Assembly (NCBI GenBank): GCA_025370075.1
Contig: CP073016.1
Location: 2,170,001-2,234,000, forward strand
Direction: 5' to 3'
Origin: Chryseotalea sp. WA131a
GTDB taxonomy: Bacteria; Bacteroidota; Bacteroidia; Cytophagales; Cyclobacteriaceae
Length of the DNA: 64,000 nt
Both the position numbers and the translations under genes were made by a program. Shown piece by piece: positions 26,468-35,582 of the stretch (within the stretch, counting starts at the first letter, position 1; each line of letters starts with the position of its first letter). The notes beneath the pieces are model-generated. The model made no database searches. It was not told where the DNA came from and saw nothing but the letters and a program-made list of their open reading frames with translations.

Positions 26468-29400
26468 AAATTATGTTTCTGTTTTGACTCATTATTTACT
26501 CCTTCAATATCGTTTTCCGATAAATATGCAAGCGATTTGTAGTGCTTAAAAAGATAAGTGTAGATGAGTAGTTCTTGCTCTCTTTGCCTAATCTCTAAAA
26601 GTCTATTTAGAAACATATGTATAAAACTTCGGAGTAAATCAATTTCTGTAACAAGGCTATTGTCTATTACTTTTTGTTTTATTTTTTTTATTATGGGCTG
26701 AATATTGATACTTCTCCTTTCCATGATAACAGATAGCTCATTAGGTTTAAAATTCTTTTCAAATTCATTTATTAAAGTTGAATCCTCCCTGTATCTTTTG
26801 CTAATAGCTTTTTTTAGATTAATATTTTTACTTAGGTTGAACTCAATCGCAAACTGCTCACTAAGAAACTTAAAAAGATTGCATCTTTCTTTTATTGTGA
26901 TTTGAAAATCATCTAAAAGTAGATTAATGGCATATAATCCTATTAACCATCTAGAATTTTTGTCATTCTCTAGAGCATAGTTCATTAGTTCAAATACACA
27001 ACTACTGTCCACTTGAAAAAAGTCTTCACATTCCAATATCAAGTTGCCTCCATACCTTTCTAATTCTCGGTTGTAAGTATCAAACTTCAATTTAACAATC
27101 TCTTTATTGAGCTCAAAATGGAGGGCTTCGTACAAAAGCTTAATTGCTTGTGAGTATAGATTGTCTTTAACCCTTAATCTTAATCTTATATGATGTCCTT
27201 CTTTATCGTGATACCTTAGAAAAAACCATGAAATTATGATTTTATCATTTAGCACCGTCTTTACAAAAGGATATATCCGCATTAACAGTATTTGATCTGC
27301 AGCCTTAGTCCCACAGTAAATTTTTACATAAAGCCATTCTGATCCAATTGAAAAAGATCTTTGTACATTTAATTCCCTCTTTTGAGTGAAATTGGAAGTG
27401 CTTGTTGCAGAATGAATTGTAACTGGTATAATAATTTCATTTGTGTGATACTCTTTGTTAACGTGAACTAAAAGATTTTGCGGGTTTTCCAATAGTTCTT
27501 CTAGCACTATTTCACTCTTCCCCTTTACTAGTTCTTTAAAAATTCTCAAGCATAATATGTTTTGAGAATCAATGAGTATCTGATGATCTCCTTCTGTGAA
27601 GGTTGTAAATCTGCCAATTTTACTACTTTCCACAAAATTATTATACATTTCCAGAAGAGTTTGGTCTTCTTTAACCAACGTGAAAGATTCAATTTCTTTT
27701 TTAAAAAGTTTCCATCGAGCCTTTAAGACAATTATGTTATCTACATAAACTCTAGGCAAGAATTGTATTTTGGATAAACAATCTGGCCAATTGAAAAATA
27801 CTTGATCAATTTTATTTTGAAATTGTAAGTCACACAGAAATTTATAAATCGGTAGAGGGTTCGCGCCAAAATTATGTGCGCATCCTAATCTTGGAATTAC
27901 TTCCTTATTGAATTTTTTTGATCTTAGAATTATCTTATTACTACTAACAGAAATTAGGAGATCATTTAATGGTATAATTTTTTGGCCATCAGATGGGATG
28001 GTCAATATTGGAATCTCAAACTCCCTAAGACTTGGGCGAGAAATTATATTACCTACTCTCTTACCTGGAAGATGAGATATCTCAGCGTAGATTTTATCTG
28101 GATCAAACGCTGCTTCAAATCCATTTGCTTCAGTTACTTTTTTAAAAAGAGTATCATCAATGTAACAGAATCTACTTAAAAGATTTGATGCGGATGGACT
28201 ATAAGCTCCTTTAAAGTAAATCTCGTACTGGCTATTTGAATCGGATAATGTTGATTTATTAAAAAACGAAAGAATTAGCCCTAGATTAGTTGTTTCTTCA
28301 TTTCTTATGAAATTTCCATTCGCCTGATTAAGTTCTTCTAACTTAATTGAGATATGACTATCATTTTTTTTACTACTTAGTTTTTCTATTAATAGTTTGT
28401 CGAAGAAAGTTAACTGGACATGTGAAGTGTTGGTGATTGTTGGATTATTGAATTGCAGATCGCGTAAAAAAAAGGGAGTATCATTCATTTCTACTCCTGC
28501 GGGATATGGGATGCCGCTATCGGAATCCATGATTTCAATTAAAGAAACTTCTCTATCCTCGTAAAGTTCAAAAAAGCGATCTCTAAATGTATCAATATCT
28601 TTTTTTGATTCTTTTTGAAAGGCACTCTTGATCTCAAGTAATTTTTTGAGAGGAACTAAATCATATTCATTTATATTAAGTTTTAATGGCTGTCTTAAAA
28701 TGTCGACATGAAATAATTTTGATGACTCTCTCTCAATTTTCAATTCTTCTAAACTGCTCTGTATTTTTAGGTATTTATCTACGGTAGGAGTATCAATAGA
28801 TTCATAAGTTAGATCAATGGCTGTAAGTATGTTCTGCGAATACCTAAACCTGTTTTGTATTGGCTTAAGTATGTTCGCTATTCTATCTTGAAAATGCTCA
28901 CCATGTACAGTTGGCTCTAATTCAGTTATCAGTACCTGAATCTCGATAAGACTATTAATAAAGTCATTAACCTCGGGAATATCCTCTTTACAATCAGATA
29001 TTTGAGAAACTAGTTCATCAAATTTAATTCCTTGTAGCGCTATTTGGATTGTTCTTTCTAAAAGTGGGGTATAATCTATTGAATTTAACGAAAATACCTT
29101 TTCCTCTTCATTAAATGTATAGTTAATATACCTATACTCGTTTGCAACTCTATAGATAGTATTGTTAGAATAAATGCGCAGTAAACTATTGACATTACTT
29201 TCGTTTGTGATTTTTTTTGTTACCTCATATAGATACCCAATATCGAGTTTTACTCTCCTTTTTAACTTATTACCTAGTTGCAGTACAGTATCTAGTTTTG
29301 AAATCGACCCAGTTGTAATACCTGCGTAAGTTCCAAATGGAGTACACCTATAAACTGATCTTAGGTAATACTTATAATATGAAATGTCAAGTTTAGATAT

Positions 29401-29625
29401 TTGTGTTGCAAGTTTATCAGGTGAACACCAGGAGATAAAATTTTCAAATAAAGCAGAAGATGAAAGGAATAGACCCTCATTTATTTCTGGCTTTTCAAAA
29501 TATTTATGTATTTGCTCACGAAGCTGTTGAATATCTTTGACTTGCTCACTACTATTTTTAAAAAAATCGCTTAATGGAGATATTGGCGATCGAAGTAGAA
29601 AAAAGTCGCTGAATTCAATTTTCAT
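26464..29625 (-). CDS. lanB: Class I lanthipeptide dehydratase (LanB)
   Basis: The product has 1053 residues, full length with both halves in one chain. Residues about 30-700 are the glutamylation domain, with the family-like FENFISWCSPDKL, YYLRSVYRCTPFGTYAGITTG and YDLVPLKKLLE segments. Residues about 760-1030 are the elimination domain, with SIGSEWLYVKIYCG and the hallmark FFLRYHDKEGHHIRLRLRVKDN. LanB uses glutamyl-tRNA to activate Ser/Thr of the precursor and eliminates glutamate to give Dha/Dhb in the cytoplasm. The gene lies 9 bp after lanC and overlaps the permease by 4 nt. Split LanB enzymes are known from some Bacteroidota; this one is not split. Confidence 0.92.
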   Translation of the reverse strand: MKIEFSDFFLLRSPISPLSDFFKNSSEQVKDIQQLREQIHKYFEKPEINEGLFLSSSALFENFISWCSPDKLATQISKLDISYYKYYLRSVYRCTPFGTYAGITTGSISKLDTVLQLGNKLKRRVKLDIGYLYEVTKKITNESNVNSLLRIYSNNTIYRVANEYRYINYTFNEEEKVFSLNSIDYTPLLERTIQIALQGIKFDELVSQISDCKEDIPEVNDFINSLIEIQVLITELEPTVHGEHFQDRIANILKPIQNRFRYSQNILTAIDLTYESIDTPTVDKYLKIQSSLEELKIERESSKLFHVDILRQPLKLNINEYDLVPLKKLLEIKSAFQKESKKDIDTFRDRFFELYEDREVSLIEIMDSDSGIPYPAGVEMNDTPFFLRDLQFNNPTITNTSHVQLTFFDKLLIEKLSSKKNDSHISIKLEELNQANGNFIRNEETTNLGLILSFFNKSTLSDSNSQYEIYFKGAYSPSASNLLSRFCYIDDTLFKKVTEANGFEAAFDPDKIYAEISHLPGKRVGNIISRPSLREFEIPILTIPSDGQKIIPLNDLLISVSSNKIILRSKKFNKEVIPRLGCAHNFGANPLPIYKFLCDLQFQNKIDQVFFNWPDCLSKIQFLPRVYVDNIIVLKARWKLFKKEIESFTLVKEDQTLLEMYNNFVESSKIGRFTTFTEGDHQILIDSQNILCLRIFKELVKGKSEIVLEELLENPQNLLVHVNKEYHTNEIIIPVTIHSATSTSNFTQKRELNVQRSFSIGSEWLYVKIYCGTKAADQILLMRIYPFVKTVLNDKIIISWFFLRYHDKEGHHIRLRLRVKDNLYSQAIKLLYEALHFELNKEIVKLKFDTYNRELERYGGNLILECEDFFQVDSSCVFELMNYALENDKNSRWLIGLYAINLLLDDFQITIKERCNLFKFLSEQFAIEFNLSKNINLKKAISKRYREDSTLINEFEKNFKPNELSVIMERRSINIQPIIKKIKQKVIDNSLVTEIDLLRSFIHMFLNRLLEIRQREQELLIYTYLFKHYKSLAYLSENDIEGVNNESKQKHNL

Positions 29626-29634
29626 CCTACTATA

Positions 29635-30873
29635 TCAAATATTAGTAAAAAACATTTTATCCCAATTAGTAGCATTTTTTTTAAGGGCAGATAATAGCAC
29701 TAACCCAACCCCTGCGGTTCCAGTCACTAAGGAAGGACTGCTACCCCATTTTTTTACGGCTTTTCCTTTTATAGGGTCAAAACTCATCCAGATGTCTGAT
29801 ACAAATCCTGCTATTCCACAGCCCTCCACCCTATGATTCATTAATTCTTGAAGCCAGTATTTATGACGATATAGAAAAATATCAAGTCCAGTGATTTTAA
29901 ACAAGCGGCCATAAATGTGGGCAATACCTGAAATTCCATGACAGAAGTTTGGATCAACAAAGCCATTACTCTGAAAAACGCCAGAGTCCTTTAAGTCTCT
30001 ATTACAGGTTTTGATTGCGATATTTATTGCTTCCTTGTAAAGCAATTCGCTATTTATAGTTTTTGATGCTGATAGTAGAGCTATTGAAACCCCTAAATCA
30101 CCATTGCACCAAGCAAGCCTAGAAGAACCATTTTCGCCTTCTTCTAGATCAGGTGAGGTATAAGAGTGAAATGAGAATTGATTATTATCAATCCTTTTTT
30201 TAAGTAACCATTCGGACGCACCTGCGATAAGCTCATTCACAATAGGCAAATCTAAATTTAATTTAGAGGCACTAGAGAGAAAAGAAATAATGCTAGGAAT
30301 ACCGTGTGCTAACCCTAAGGAATGTGTATGTTCATTTAATTCATTTCCAATTTTATATCTCCATGTTATTCCCTCATTTGATTTTTCGCTTATTGAATTT
30401 AGCCCGTCAATAATTTTCTTTATCGTTCTGACAATGTCATTAGACTTTTTATACTGGTATCTTTCTATGTAATAAATACCTTTTCCTATGAGGCCGTGGA
30501 ATAGATCATAGTCACCTGCTTCTAAATCAATTTTAATAGTGTCATCTAGAAATTTGTCAATATCAATAAGGTTTTCGGTTGTTGATTCATCCAGAATTCC
30601 AATGTTGACTAAGTGTTGCACGACCCAAGCAACTCCTGCTGTCCCAGCGAATGAGTTATCTAATGCTTTGTTTAAATTTATTACAGAATTTTCTATTAAT
30701 CGGGATGCTTGCGAGGCATGTTTATCTTCTCTAGTTAGTAAGTGCAGATATGAGAAATATAGCGCAACGCCTGCGTTACCAGCGATCCCTGGGTTATCAT
30801 CAAATTGATCTGGAAACAACTCAATACTTATGTCCTCTAAAGACTTGAATAATATTTTTTCTAATTCTTTCAT
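29635..30873 (-). CDS. lanC: Lanthionine synthetase C-like cyclase (LanC)
   Basis: The product has 412 residues. The repeated GxxG helix-toroid motifs are visible: GIAGNAGVALYF, GTAGVAWVVQHL, LAHGIPSIISFL, WCNGDLGVSIAL, CHGISGIAHIYG and GTAGVGLVLL. The zinc ligands expected for LanC are Cys256 (in WCNGD), Cys311 and His312 (in CHG). It would add the three Cys thiols of the precursor to Dha/Dhb to form (methyl)lanthionine rings. It starts directly at the T-run of the terminator behind the precursor gene, so its expression depends on read-through. Confidence 0.93.
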   Translation of the reverse strand: MKELEKILFKSLEDISIELFPDQFDDNPGIAGNAGVALYFSYLHLLTREDKHASQASRLIENSVINLNKALDNSFAGTAGVAWVVQHLVNIGILDESTTENLIDIDKFLDDTIKIDLEAGDYDLFHGLIGKGIYYIERYQYKKSNDIVRTIKKIIDGLNSISEKSNEGITWRYKIGNELNEHTHSLGLAHGIPSIISFLSSASKLNLDLPIVNELIAGASEWLLKKRIDNNQFSFHSYTSPDLEEGENGSSRLAWCNGDLGVSIALLSASKTINSELLYKEAINIAIKTCNRDLKDSGVFQSNGFVDPNFCHGISGIAHIYGRLFKITGLDIFLYRHKYWLQELMNHRVEGCGIAGFVSDIWMSFDPIKGKAVKKWGSSPSLVTGTAGVGLVLLSALKKNATNWDKMFFTNI

Positions 30874-30881
30874 TGAAAAAA

Positions 30882-30907
30882 ATGGGCTGCAATGCTATGC
30901 AGCCCAT
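30882..30907 (-). terminator. Attenuator-type terminator between precursor and lanC
   Basis: The 9-bp stem ATGGGCTGC with GCAGCCCAT and an 8-nt loop is followed by seven T on the minus strand. The T-run ends at the lanC ATG. A terminator at this place would give high precursor and low enzyme transcript levels. Confidence 0.82.
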
Positions 30908-30915
30908 ATTGTCAT

Positions 30916-31110
30916 TTATTGAATTTGCAACACGTTATCGTTACTTGTGCGTGAATCACAATAGGGAGCAGAACAAAGAGTAAATGCAGTTGAGCAAGAG
31001 GAACCAGCTCCTCCTCTAATTGCATTTAGACCCTTGCCCCAATTTTTTGTGATTGCAAACTTTGAAAACTTGTTTAACAAGTCTCCTTTCAATTCTTTTT
31101 CGTTTTTCAT
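30916..31110 (-). CDS. lanA: Lanthipeptide precursor, Gly-Gly leader
   Basis: The product has 64 residues. The leader (1-34) is basic and helical and ends in AIRGG, the cleavage site for a C39 peptidase. The core (35-64) starts AGSSCSTAFTLCSAPYC and holds Cys39, Cys46 and Cys51. Ser/Thr at 37, 38, 40, 41, 44 and 47 could pair with them, and four more Ser/Thr follow in the SRTSNDN tail (53, 55, 56). Three rings are possible. It lies upstream of lanC and lanB and downstream of the exporter on the same strand. The core does not resemble a lantibiotic I recognise. Confidence 0.88.
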   Translation of the reverse strand: MKNEKELKGDLLNKFSKFAITKNWGKGLNAIRGGAGSSCSTAFTLCSAPYCDSRTSNDNVLQIQ

Positions 31111-31187
31111 AAGAATAATTTTACAAACTATTACCTACTCTAATCGCTTTTCGGTATCCGCGGCAACTTTTTGAGCTAGCTTTCAAA

Positions 31188-31502
31188 TTATTGCACAGCA
31201 AACATAAAATTGCGGACTCCAGTAATACTGGAATCGCACAAAATATTTTGTCCACCTCTGATTTTGCCCAAATTCCCATTAAAGGTAAATATTAACTTCG
31301 CTTCTATGCTATAAACATAACTTTTATGCGTATGGCAATATTTTATTGGCGCACCCAATTCCTTCATTTCATTTAAATCCTGATATAGTTGACTTTTGCA
31401 GATACCAAGTTTGGCCGCAAATTCTTCTGCGCAGCCAGTAGCCTTTCTTCTAATCAAATCATCCATCCTCTTCGCACGGTCAATGTATTTTAATAAACTC
31501 AT
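31188..31502 (-). CDS. HTH protein with a C-terminal Gly-Gly tail
   Basis: The product has 104 residues. Residues 6-64 form an HTH_11/DeoR-type winged helix (CAEEFAAKLGICKSQLYQDLNEMKELGAPIKYC). After LIFTFNGN comes LGKIRGGQNILCDSSITG, with an IRGG motif like that of the precursor leader (AIRGG) and a 20-residue tail holding one Cys, two Ser and one Thr. The tail could be a cleavable peptide or a docking sequence for the exporter or LanB. The gene lies 11 bp after the exporter gene and 77 bp before the precursor gene. It may regulate the precursor promoter. Confidence 0.75.
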   Translation of the reverse strand: MSLLKYIDRAKRMDDLIRRKATGCAEEFAAKLGICKSQLYQDLNEMKELGAPIKYCHTHKSYVYSIEAKLIFTFNGNLGKIRGGQNILCDSSITGVRNFMFAVQ

Positions 31503-31513
31503 ATCCTTATGTT

Positions 31514-33718
31514 TTAGTCCCCCAATTCCAACTGATTCTTCACCAATTCATAATAACTTCCTTTTTTTAAAGTCAATTCCTTATGTGTTCCTTGCTCAAT
31601 TATTTTCCCCTGGTCCAATACTACAATGCTATCTGCATTTTTAACGGTACTTAGTCGGTGGGCAATCACTAACACGGTTTTACCTTTAAAAAATTCACTG
31701 AGGTTGTCCATAATTACCTTTTCGTTATTAGCATCAAGTGCGCTAGTAGCTTCATCAAAAAAAATATATTCTGGATTTTTATAGACAGCACGGGCTATTA
31801 ACATTCGCTGGCGTTGCCCGGCACTAATGCCTGAACCATCTGCACCTATTTTTGTATTGTAACCGAGCGGTGAGGACTCAATAAAATCGTGTATATTCGC
31901 TAGTGTAGCAGCATGCAAAATCCGTTTTGGATCTGGCTCTTCATCACTTACGCAAATATTGTGTGCAATTGTATCTGAGAAGATATAACCATCTTGCATT
32001 ACTGTTCCGCACTTTGATCGCCAATCACGAGCACTTAATTGTTTCATGTCAGTCTTGCCTAATAGAATTTTACCTTCTGTAGGCAGATAAAATTTTAAAA
32101 GGAGTTTTAGTAAAGTAGTCTTCCCACTTCCGCTACTACCTACTATGGCTGTTACTTTCCCTTGATTAATACTCAAATCAATATCATTCAGGGCCTTTGG
32201 TGATTGAGGACCTTCGTATTGATAGCTAACGTTTTTTAGGGAAATAGAATCTGTATGTGAAAACGATACATTAGCAGAGGTCTGATCATCTAGCTTTTCT
32301 TCATTTTCTAACAATCTAATTTCACCGATACGATCCAAGCTGATGCGCGCGTCTTGTAGTTCACGAATAAAATTGACAAATTCATTGATAGGTACATTCA
32401 ATTGGCCAATAATGTATTGCACAGCTAACATCATGCCTAGTGTCATGCTGCCATTAATTACTGCTGTAGCAGCAGCGAATGTTATAAATATATTTTTTAG
32501 CTCGTTGATGAATAAACCTCCACCATCTTGCATTTGTTGTAGGCGAGTACTGTCTATGTTGAGGCGGAATAAACTTGCTTGAATACGTTCCCATTCCCAT
32601 CGTTTGCTACGTTCGCAATTGTTGAGTTTGATCTCTTGCATTCCATTTATTAACTGAATAAGATTACTACGATTGCGTGATGAAATATTAAAGCGTTTAT
32701 AGTCCTGCTCTTTTCTGATTTTTAAGAAGAAAAGAATATATGCTATAAAGATTGCACTGGCTATAAAAAAGATCAAGAAAATTGAAATACTATACAAGGC
32801 CAAGACTACTCCAAAAACAATTAAATTAAAAAAAGAAAATAAAATGCTAAGAGAAGAGGAACTTAGAAACTGCTCTATACGCCTATGATCTTCAATTCGT
32901 TGGAGGATATCACCAATTTTTTTTGAGTCAAAAAAACTCATGGGTAATTGCATGAGCTTGATTAGGAAATCAGAAATAATAGAGAGATTGATGCGGGTGC
33001 TTAAATGAAGCAATATCCATCTTCTTAAAAATTCTGCTAAAGTGCGACCAAAAAAAAGCATCAATTGCCCCGCTAATATCAAGTAAATAAAAGAGATATT
33101 GTGAGTGTTAATTCCTACATCTACGATTGATTGTGTGAGGAAGGGAAGTATCAATTGAATTAAACTTCCTAACAAAAGACCAATGAGTAATTGAACAATG
33201 AATTTTTGATGTGAATGTAAGTAGCCCAATAAATAATGGAAGCCCGTTCGTATATTTTTCTCACCGATTTCTTCGATCTGATAAAACAAGGGAGTTGGCT
33301 CAAGTAATAATGCAATTCCTAAGCCATGCCCGTCAGATGAAGTAGAAAGCCAACAATTAAGAAACTCTTCTTTAGTATACGTTAATAGACCAATTGCAGG
33401 ATCTGCCACCCGTAGTTTATTTTTTTTTATTTCATAGACTACGGCAAAATGATTTTGATTCCAGTGAACAATGCAAGGTAATGGTGCGTCTATGGCTATC
33501 TTCTCAAAGGGTATTTTAACACCAAGTGAACGAAAGCCAATAGCTTCTGCTGCTTCACTAATGCCTAGCATAGAAACACCTTCAAGAGAAATATGAGATT
33601 TACTCCTCAACTCGCTAACTGTGTAATTTTTTCCATAATATCTAGCAATCATCCTTAGACAAGATGGACCGCAATCCATCTCGTCTAGTTGTTTATAAAA
33701 TGGAAATTGATTGAACAA
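31514..33718 (-). CDS. lanT: C39-peptidase ABC exporter (LanT-type)
   Basis: The product has 734 residues. Residues 1-130 are the C39 peptidase, with catalytic Cys16 in DEMDCGPSC, His in NQNHFAVV and Asp in VADPAIG. Five to six transmembrane helices lie between about 160 and 430. The C-terminal ATPase has Walker A GSSGSGKTT, signature ISAGQRQR and Walker B YIFFDEATSALD, followed by the H-loop AHRLSTV. It cleaves the leader after Gly-Gly and exports the mature peptide, presumably with the HlyD protein at 22832. It is the first gene of the minus-strand run after the response regulator. Confidence 0.95.
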   Translation of the reverse strand: MFNQFPFYKQLDEMDCGPSCLRMIARYYGKNYTVSELRSKSHISLEGVSMLGISEAAEAIGFRSLGVKIPFEKIAIDAPLPCIVHWNQNHFAVVYEIKKNKLRVADPAIGLLTYTKEEFLNCWLSTSSDGHGLGIALLLEPTPLFYQIEEIGEKNIRTGFHYLLGYLHSHQKFIVQLLIGLLLGSLIQLILPFLTQSIVDVGINTHNISFIYLILAGQLMLFFGRTLAEFLRRWILLHLSTRINLSIISDFLIKLMQLPMSFFDSKKIGDILQRIEDHRRIEQFLSSSSLSILFSFFNLIVFGVVLALYSISIFLIFFIASAIFIAYILFFLKIRKEQDYKRFNISSRNRSNLIQLINGMQEIKLNNCERSKRWEWERIQASLFRLNIDSTRLQQMQDGGGLFINELKNIFITFAAATAVINGSMTLGMMLAVQYIIGQLNVPINEFVNFIRELQDARISLDRIGEIRLLENEEKLDDQTSANVSFSHTDSISLKNVSYQYEGPQSPKALNDIDLSINQGKVTAIVGSSGSGKTTLLKLLLKFYLPTEGKILLGKTDMKQLSARDWRSKCGTVMQDGYIFSDTIAHNICVSDEEPDPKRILHAATLANIHDFIESSPLGYNTKIGADGSGISAGQRQRMLIARAVYKNPEYIFFDEATSALDANNEKVIMDNLSEFFKGKTVLVIAHRLSTVKNADSIVVLDQGKIIEQGTHKELTLKKGSYYELVKNQLELGD

Positions 33719-33826
33719 TTATAATTTTATTTGAAAGAGTAAATAATTGTAATAATGAGTATGATATCAATAGTAGTGTTACGCTTTATTCAATCAGTAA
33801 GAATTATGTAAGAAAATACGATTTTT

Positions 33827-34456
33827 TTACAGCAACCCTATCCTAACAGCCTTTGCTACAAGCTGTTCCTTACTTTCCACTTCAAATTTTGAATAAATTT
33901 CTTGACGATATTTGTCGATTGTTCGCGGACTTTTGTTGATAACTTTTGCAATTTGCTTGCTTGTCCAACCTTTCGATATTGTTTCAAGCATAATTTTTTC
34001 CGTACTAGTAAGTTCAATGATTTCTTTCGGTTCACTCTTGCTAAGAAATAATTGCATTGAGTTTGCTATCTCATCGGGCAGGTAATAACCACCGTTGTGA
34101 ACCACTTGTATCGCTTTTAAAAGCTCATCGGGAGAACCCTTGGCAACAAAACTCCTAACGCCTACTTTATTCATTTCAACAATATTCTTTTCTTGGTCAA
34201 AAAAAGTGTAGACTATTATTTTGATAGCGGGATATTTTTCACGGATGATTTTTGATGCCACTATCCCGTTCATGATTGGCATGCTGATGTCCATTAATAT
34301 GATGTCGGGCTGTGTTGGCTCAAGTTGATTGATAATGTCTTGACCGTTAATTGCAATTTGGGCAATTTCTATATTCTCCTCACTTTTAAGGAGAATTATT
34401 AATGAATTTCGAGAATCTTCATGATCGTCTACTATCGCCACTTTTATTTTGCTCAT
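33827..34456 (-). CDS. NarL/FixJ-type response regulator
   Basis: The product has 209 residues from MSKIKVAIVDDHEDSRN; the upstream frame is not coding-like. The receiver domain has acidic pocket Asp10/Asp11, phospho-acceptor Asp56 in LMDISMP and Lys in FVAKGSP. The C-terminal LuxR-type HTH (ELTSTEKIMLETISKGWTSKQIAKVINKSPRTIDKYRQEIYSKF) binds DNA. No histidine kinase is in the cluster, so the cognate kinase lies elsewhere. It could control the exporter operon, which begins 108 bp downstream. Confidence 0.92.
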   Translation of the reverse strand: MSKIKVAIVDDHEDSRNSLIILLKSEENIEIAQIAINGQDIINQLEPTQPDIILMDISMPIMNGIVASKIIREKYPAIKIIVYTFFDQEKNIVEMNKVGVRSFVAKGSPDELLKAIQVVHNGGYYLPDEIANSMQLFLSKSEPKEIIELTSTEKIMLETISKGWTSKQIAKVINKSPRTIDKYRQEIYSKFEVESKEQLVAKAVRIGLL

Positions 34457-34674
34457 ATCTGTCTTATGAAACTTTAGAGGGTGGGGAAAGCAAGTGTTTG
34501 GGAGTAGCGCGAGAAATGGATTTGCGCGGATGCAGCTACTGCCACACTCTTGCATTGTGCGGCTGGGGGAATGCTTATGGTTGCCGTGCGGTGGGCAATA
34601 TAATTTGTCGTGGTGGTCATATGTGCTAAAGTTTTTATTTGGTAAAACGTTGTCGGGTAGTCCAAGGGCATTGG
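34457..34674. other. Non-coding end of the giant cassette
   Basis: A 218-bp stretch between the response regulator start and the cassette end. It contains a palindrome (AGTAGC near 34504 and GCTACT near 34534) but no clear copy of the H-type hairpin. The promoter of the regulator is presumably here. Confidence 0.55.
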
Positions 34675-35397
34675 CGCTAACGGCCAAGTTTGTGACGGCT
34701 GCGGTCTTCGGAGCGCTTCCCTGTCGCACGTGGCAGAGCTAAATTAAGTAAAACAAACCGAATAACCGCACCGCACCCGCAGCTGGCATAAACTTTTTGT
34801 TATGCGAACAGCCCCAGAAACTGTTCAGGGGCCGAAAAACCGTCCAACGTGCCGGGTGCGCCTACGTCCCTGTCCCGGAGCGGTGAAGCGTGGCGTGGTG
34901 AAGAAATTGCCGACCGCGTCACCGTCCCCACGCAATGGTGAACCAATTTGAAAAGCTGCAAAAGAAATAAGCAAAGGCGCGGGATGAATTTCATTTTGCG
35001 GTTTCAAGATCCTGCGCGTTCGCGGGGCTTGCGCATAACGGCCAAGTTTGTGACGGCTGCGGTTTTTGGAGCGCGTCCCTGTCGCACGTGGCAGAGCTAA
35101 ATTAAGAAAAACAAACCGAATAACCGCACCGCACCCGCAGCTGGCATAAACTTTTTGTTATGCGAACAGCCCCAGAAACTGTTCAGGGGCCGAAAAAACG
35201 TCCAACGTGGCGGGTGCGCCTGCGTCCCTGTCCTGGAGCGGTGAAGCGTGGCACGGTGAAGAAATTGTCGACCGCGTCACCGTCCCCACGCAATGCTGAA
35301 CCAATTTGAAAAGCTGCAAAACCAATAAGCAAAGGCGCGGGATGAATTTTGTTTTGCGGTTTCAAGATCCTGCGCGTTCGCGGGGCTTGCGCATAAC
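34675..35397 (-). repeat. Two family A cassettes in tandem (copies 12-13)
   Basis: The units start at 34675 and 35033. The second shares TTTTTGGAGCG, GAAAAAACGTCC, CCTGTCCTGGAG and GGCACGGTG with the copy at 58358; one base differs near the end. Confidence 0.85.
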
Positions 35398-35519
35398 GCT
35401 AATATTTGCGATCGGGCGGGAATTTAGAACTGCGTCCTGTCCCACACACGAAGCGGAATAAAGATAACAAAACTTTGAACTACACGTCAACCCCGCCTGG
35501 CGCAAATATATTGTTGCCA
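35391..35519 (-). repeat. attC site, class 2
   Basis: Left heptamer GCATAAC, right heptamer GTTGCCA. It belongs to the cassette truncated by the IS. Confidence 0.85.
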
Positions 35520-35525
35520 GCTGTT

Positions 35526-35582
35526 TTACTTACTCAAATCAAAGTAGTCCGTCTCGTTTGTCGGCATATAATTTATCACTAT
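35526..35582 (-). pseudogene. 3' remnant of a cassette gene cut by the IS
   Basis: On the minus strand the sequence leaving the IS encodes ...NYMPTNETDYFDLSK and a stop at 35526, 7 bp from the attC. This is the stop-to-attC distance of intact genes. The 5' part and the cassette end TGGCAAC are missing. Confidence 0.65.

Larger units (their letters stand above)
21125..34681 (-). mobile_element. Giant integron cassette carrying a lanthipeptide gene cluster
   Basis: The block lies between one class 3 attC and the next family A attC. No attC is seen inside. Its ends are complementary by the same rule as every ordinary cassette here, including the stem extension past the heptamer. It is about 20 times longer than the average neighbour and holds nine genes, all but one on the minus strand. 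Two histories are possible: capture as one cassette, or insertion of the cluster into a smaller cassette. I find no transposase or target-site duplication inside to support the second. Confidence 0.7.

Noticed and set aside
34488..34560. Possible eighth H-type hairpin near the right end of the giant cassette
   Set aside because: The palindrome there has a 5-nt internal loop and lacks the GCTTTGG loop opening, so it does not fit the family.
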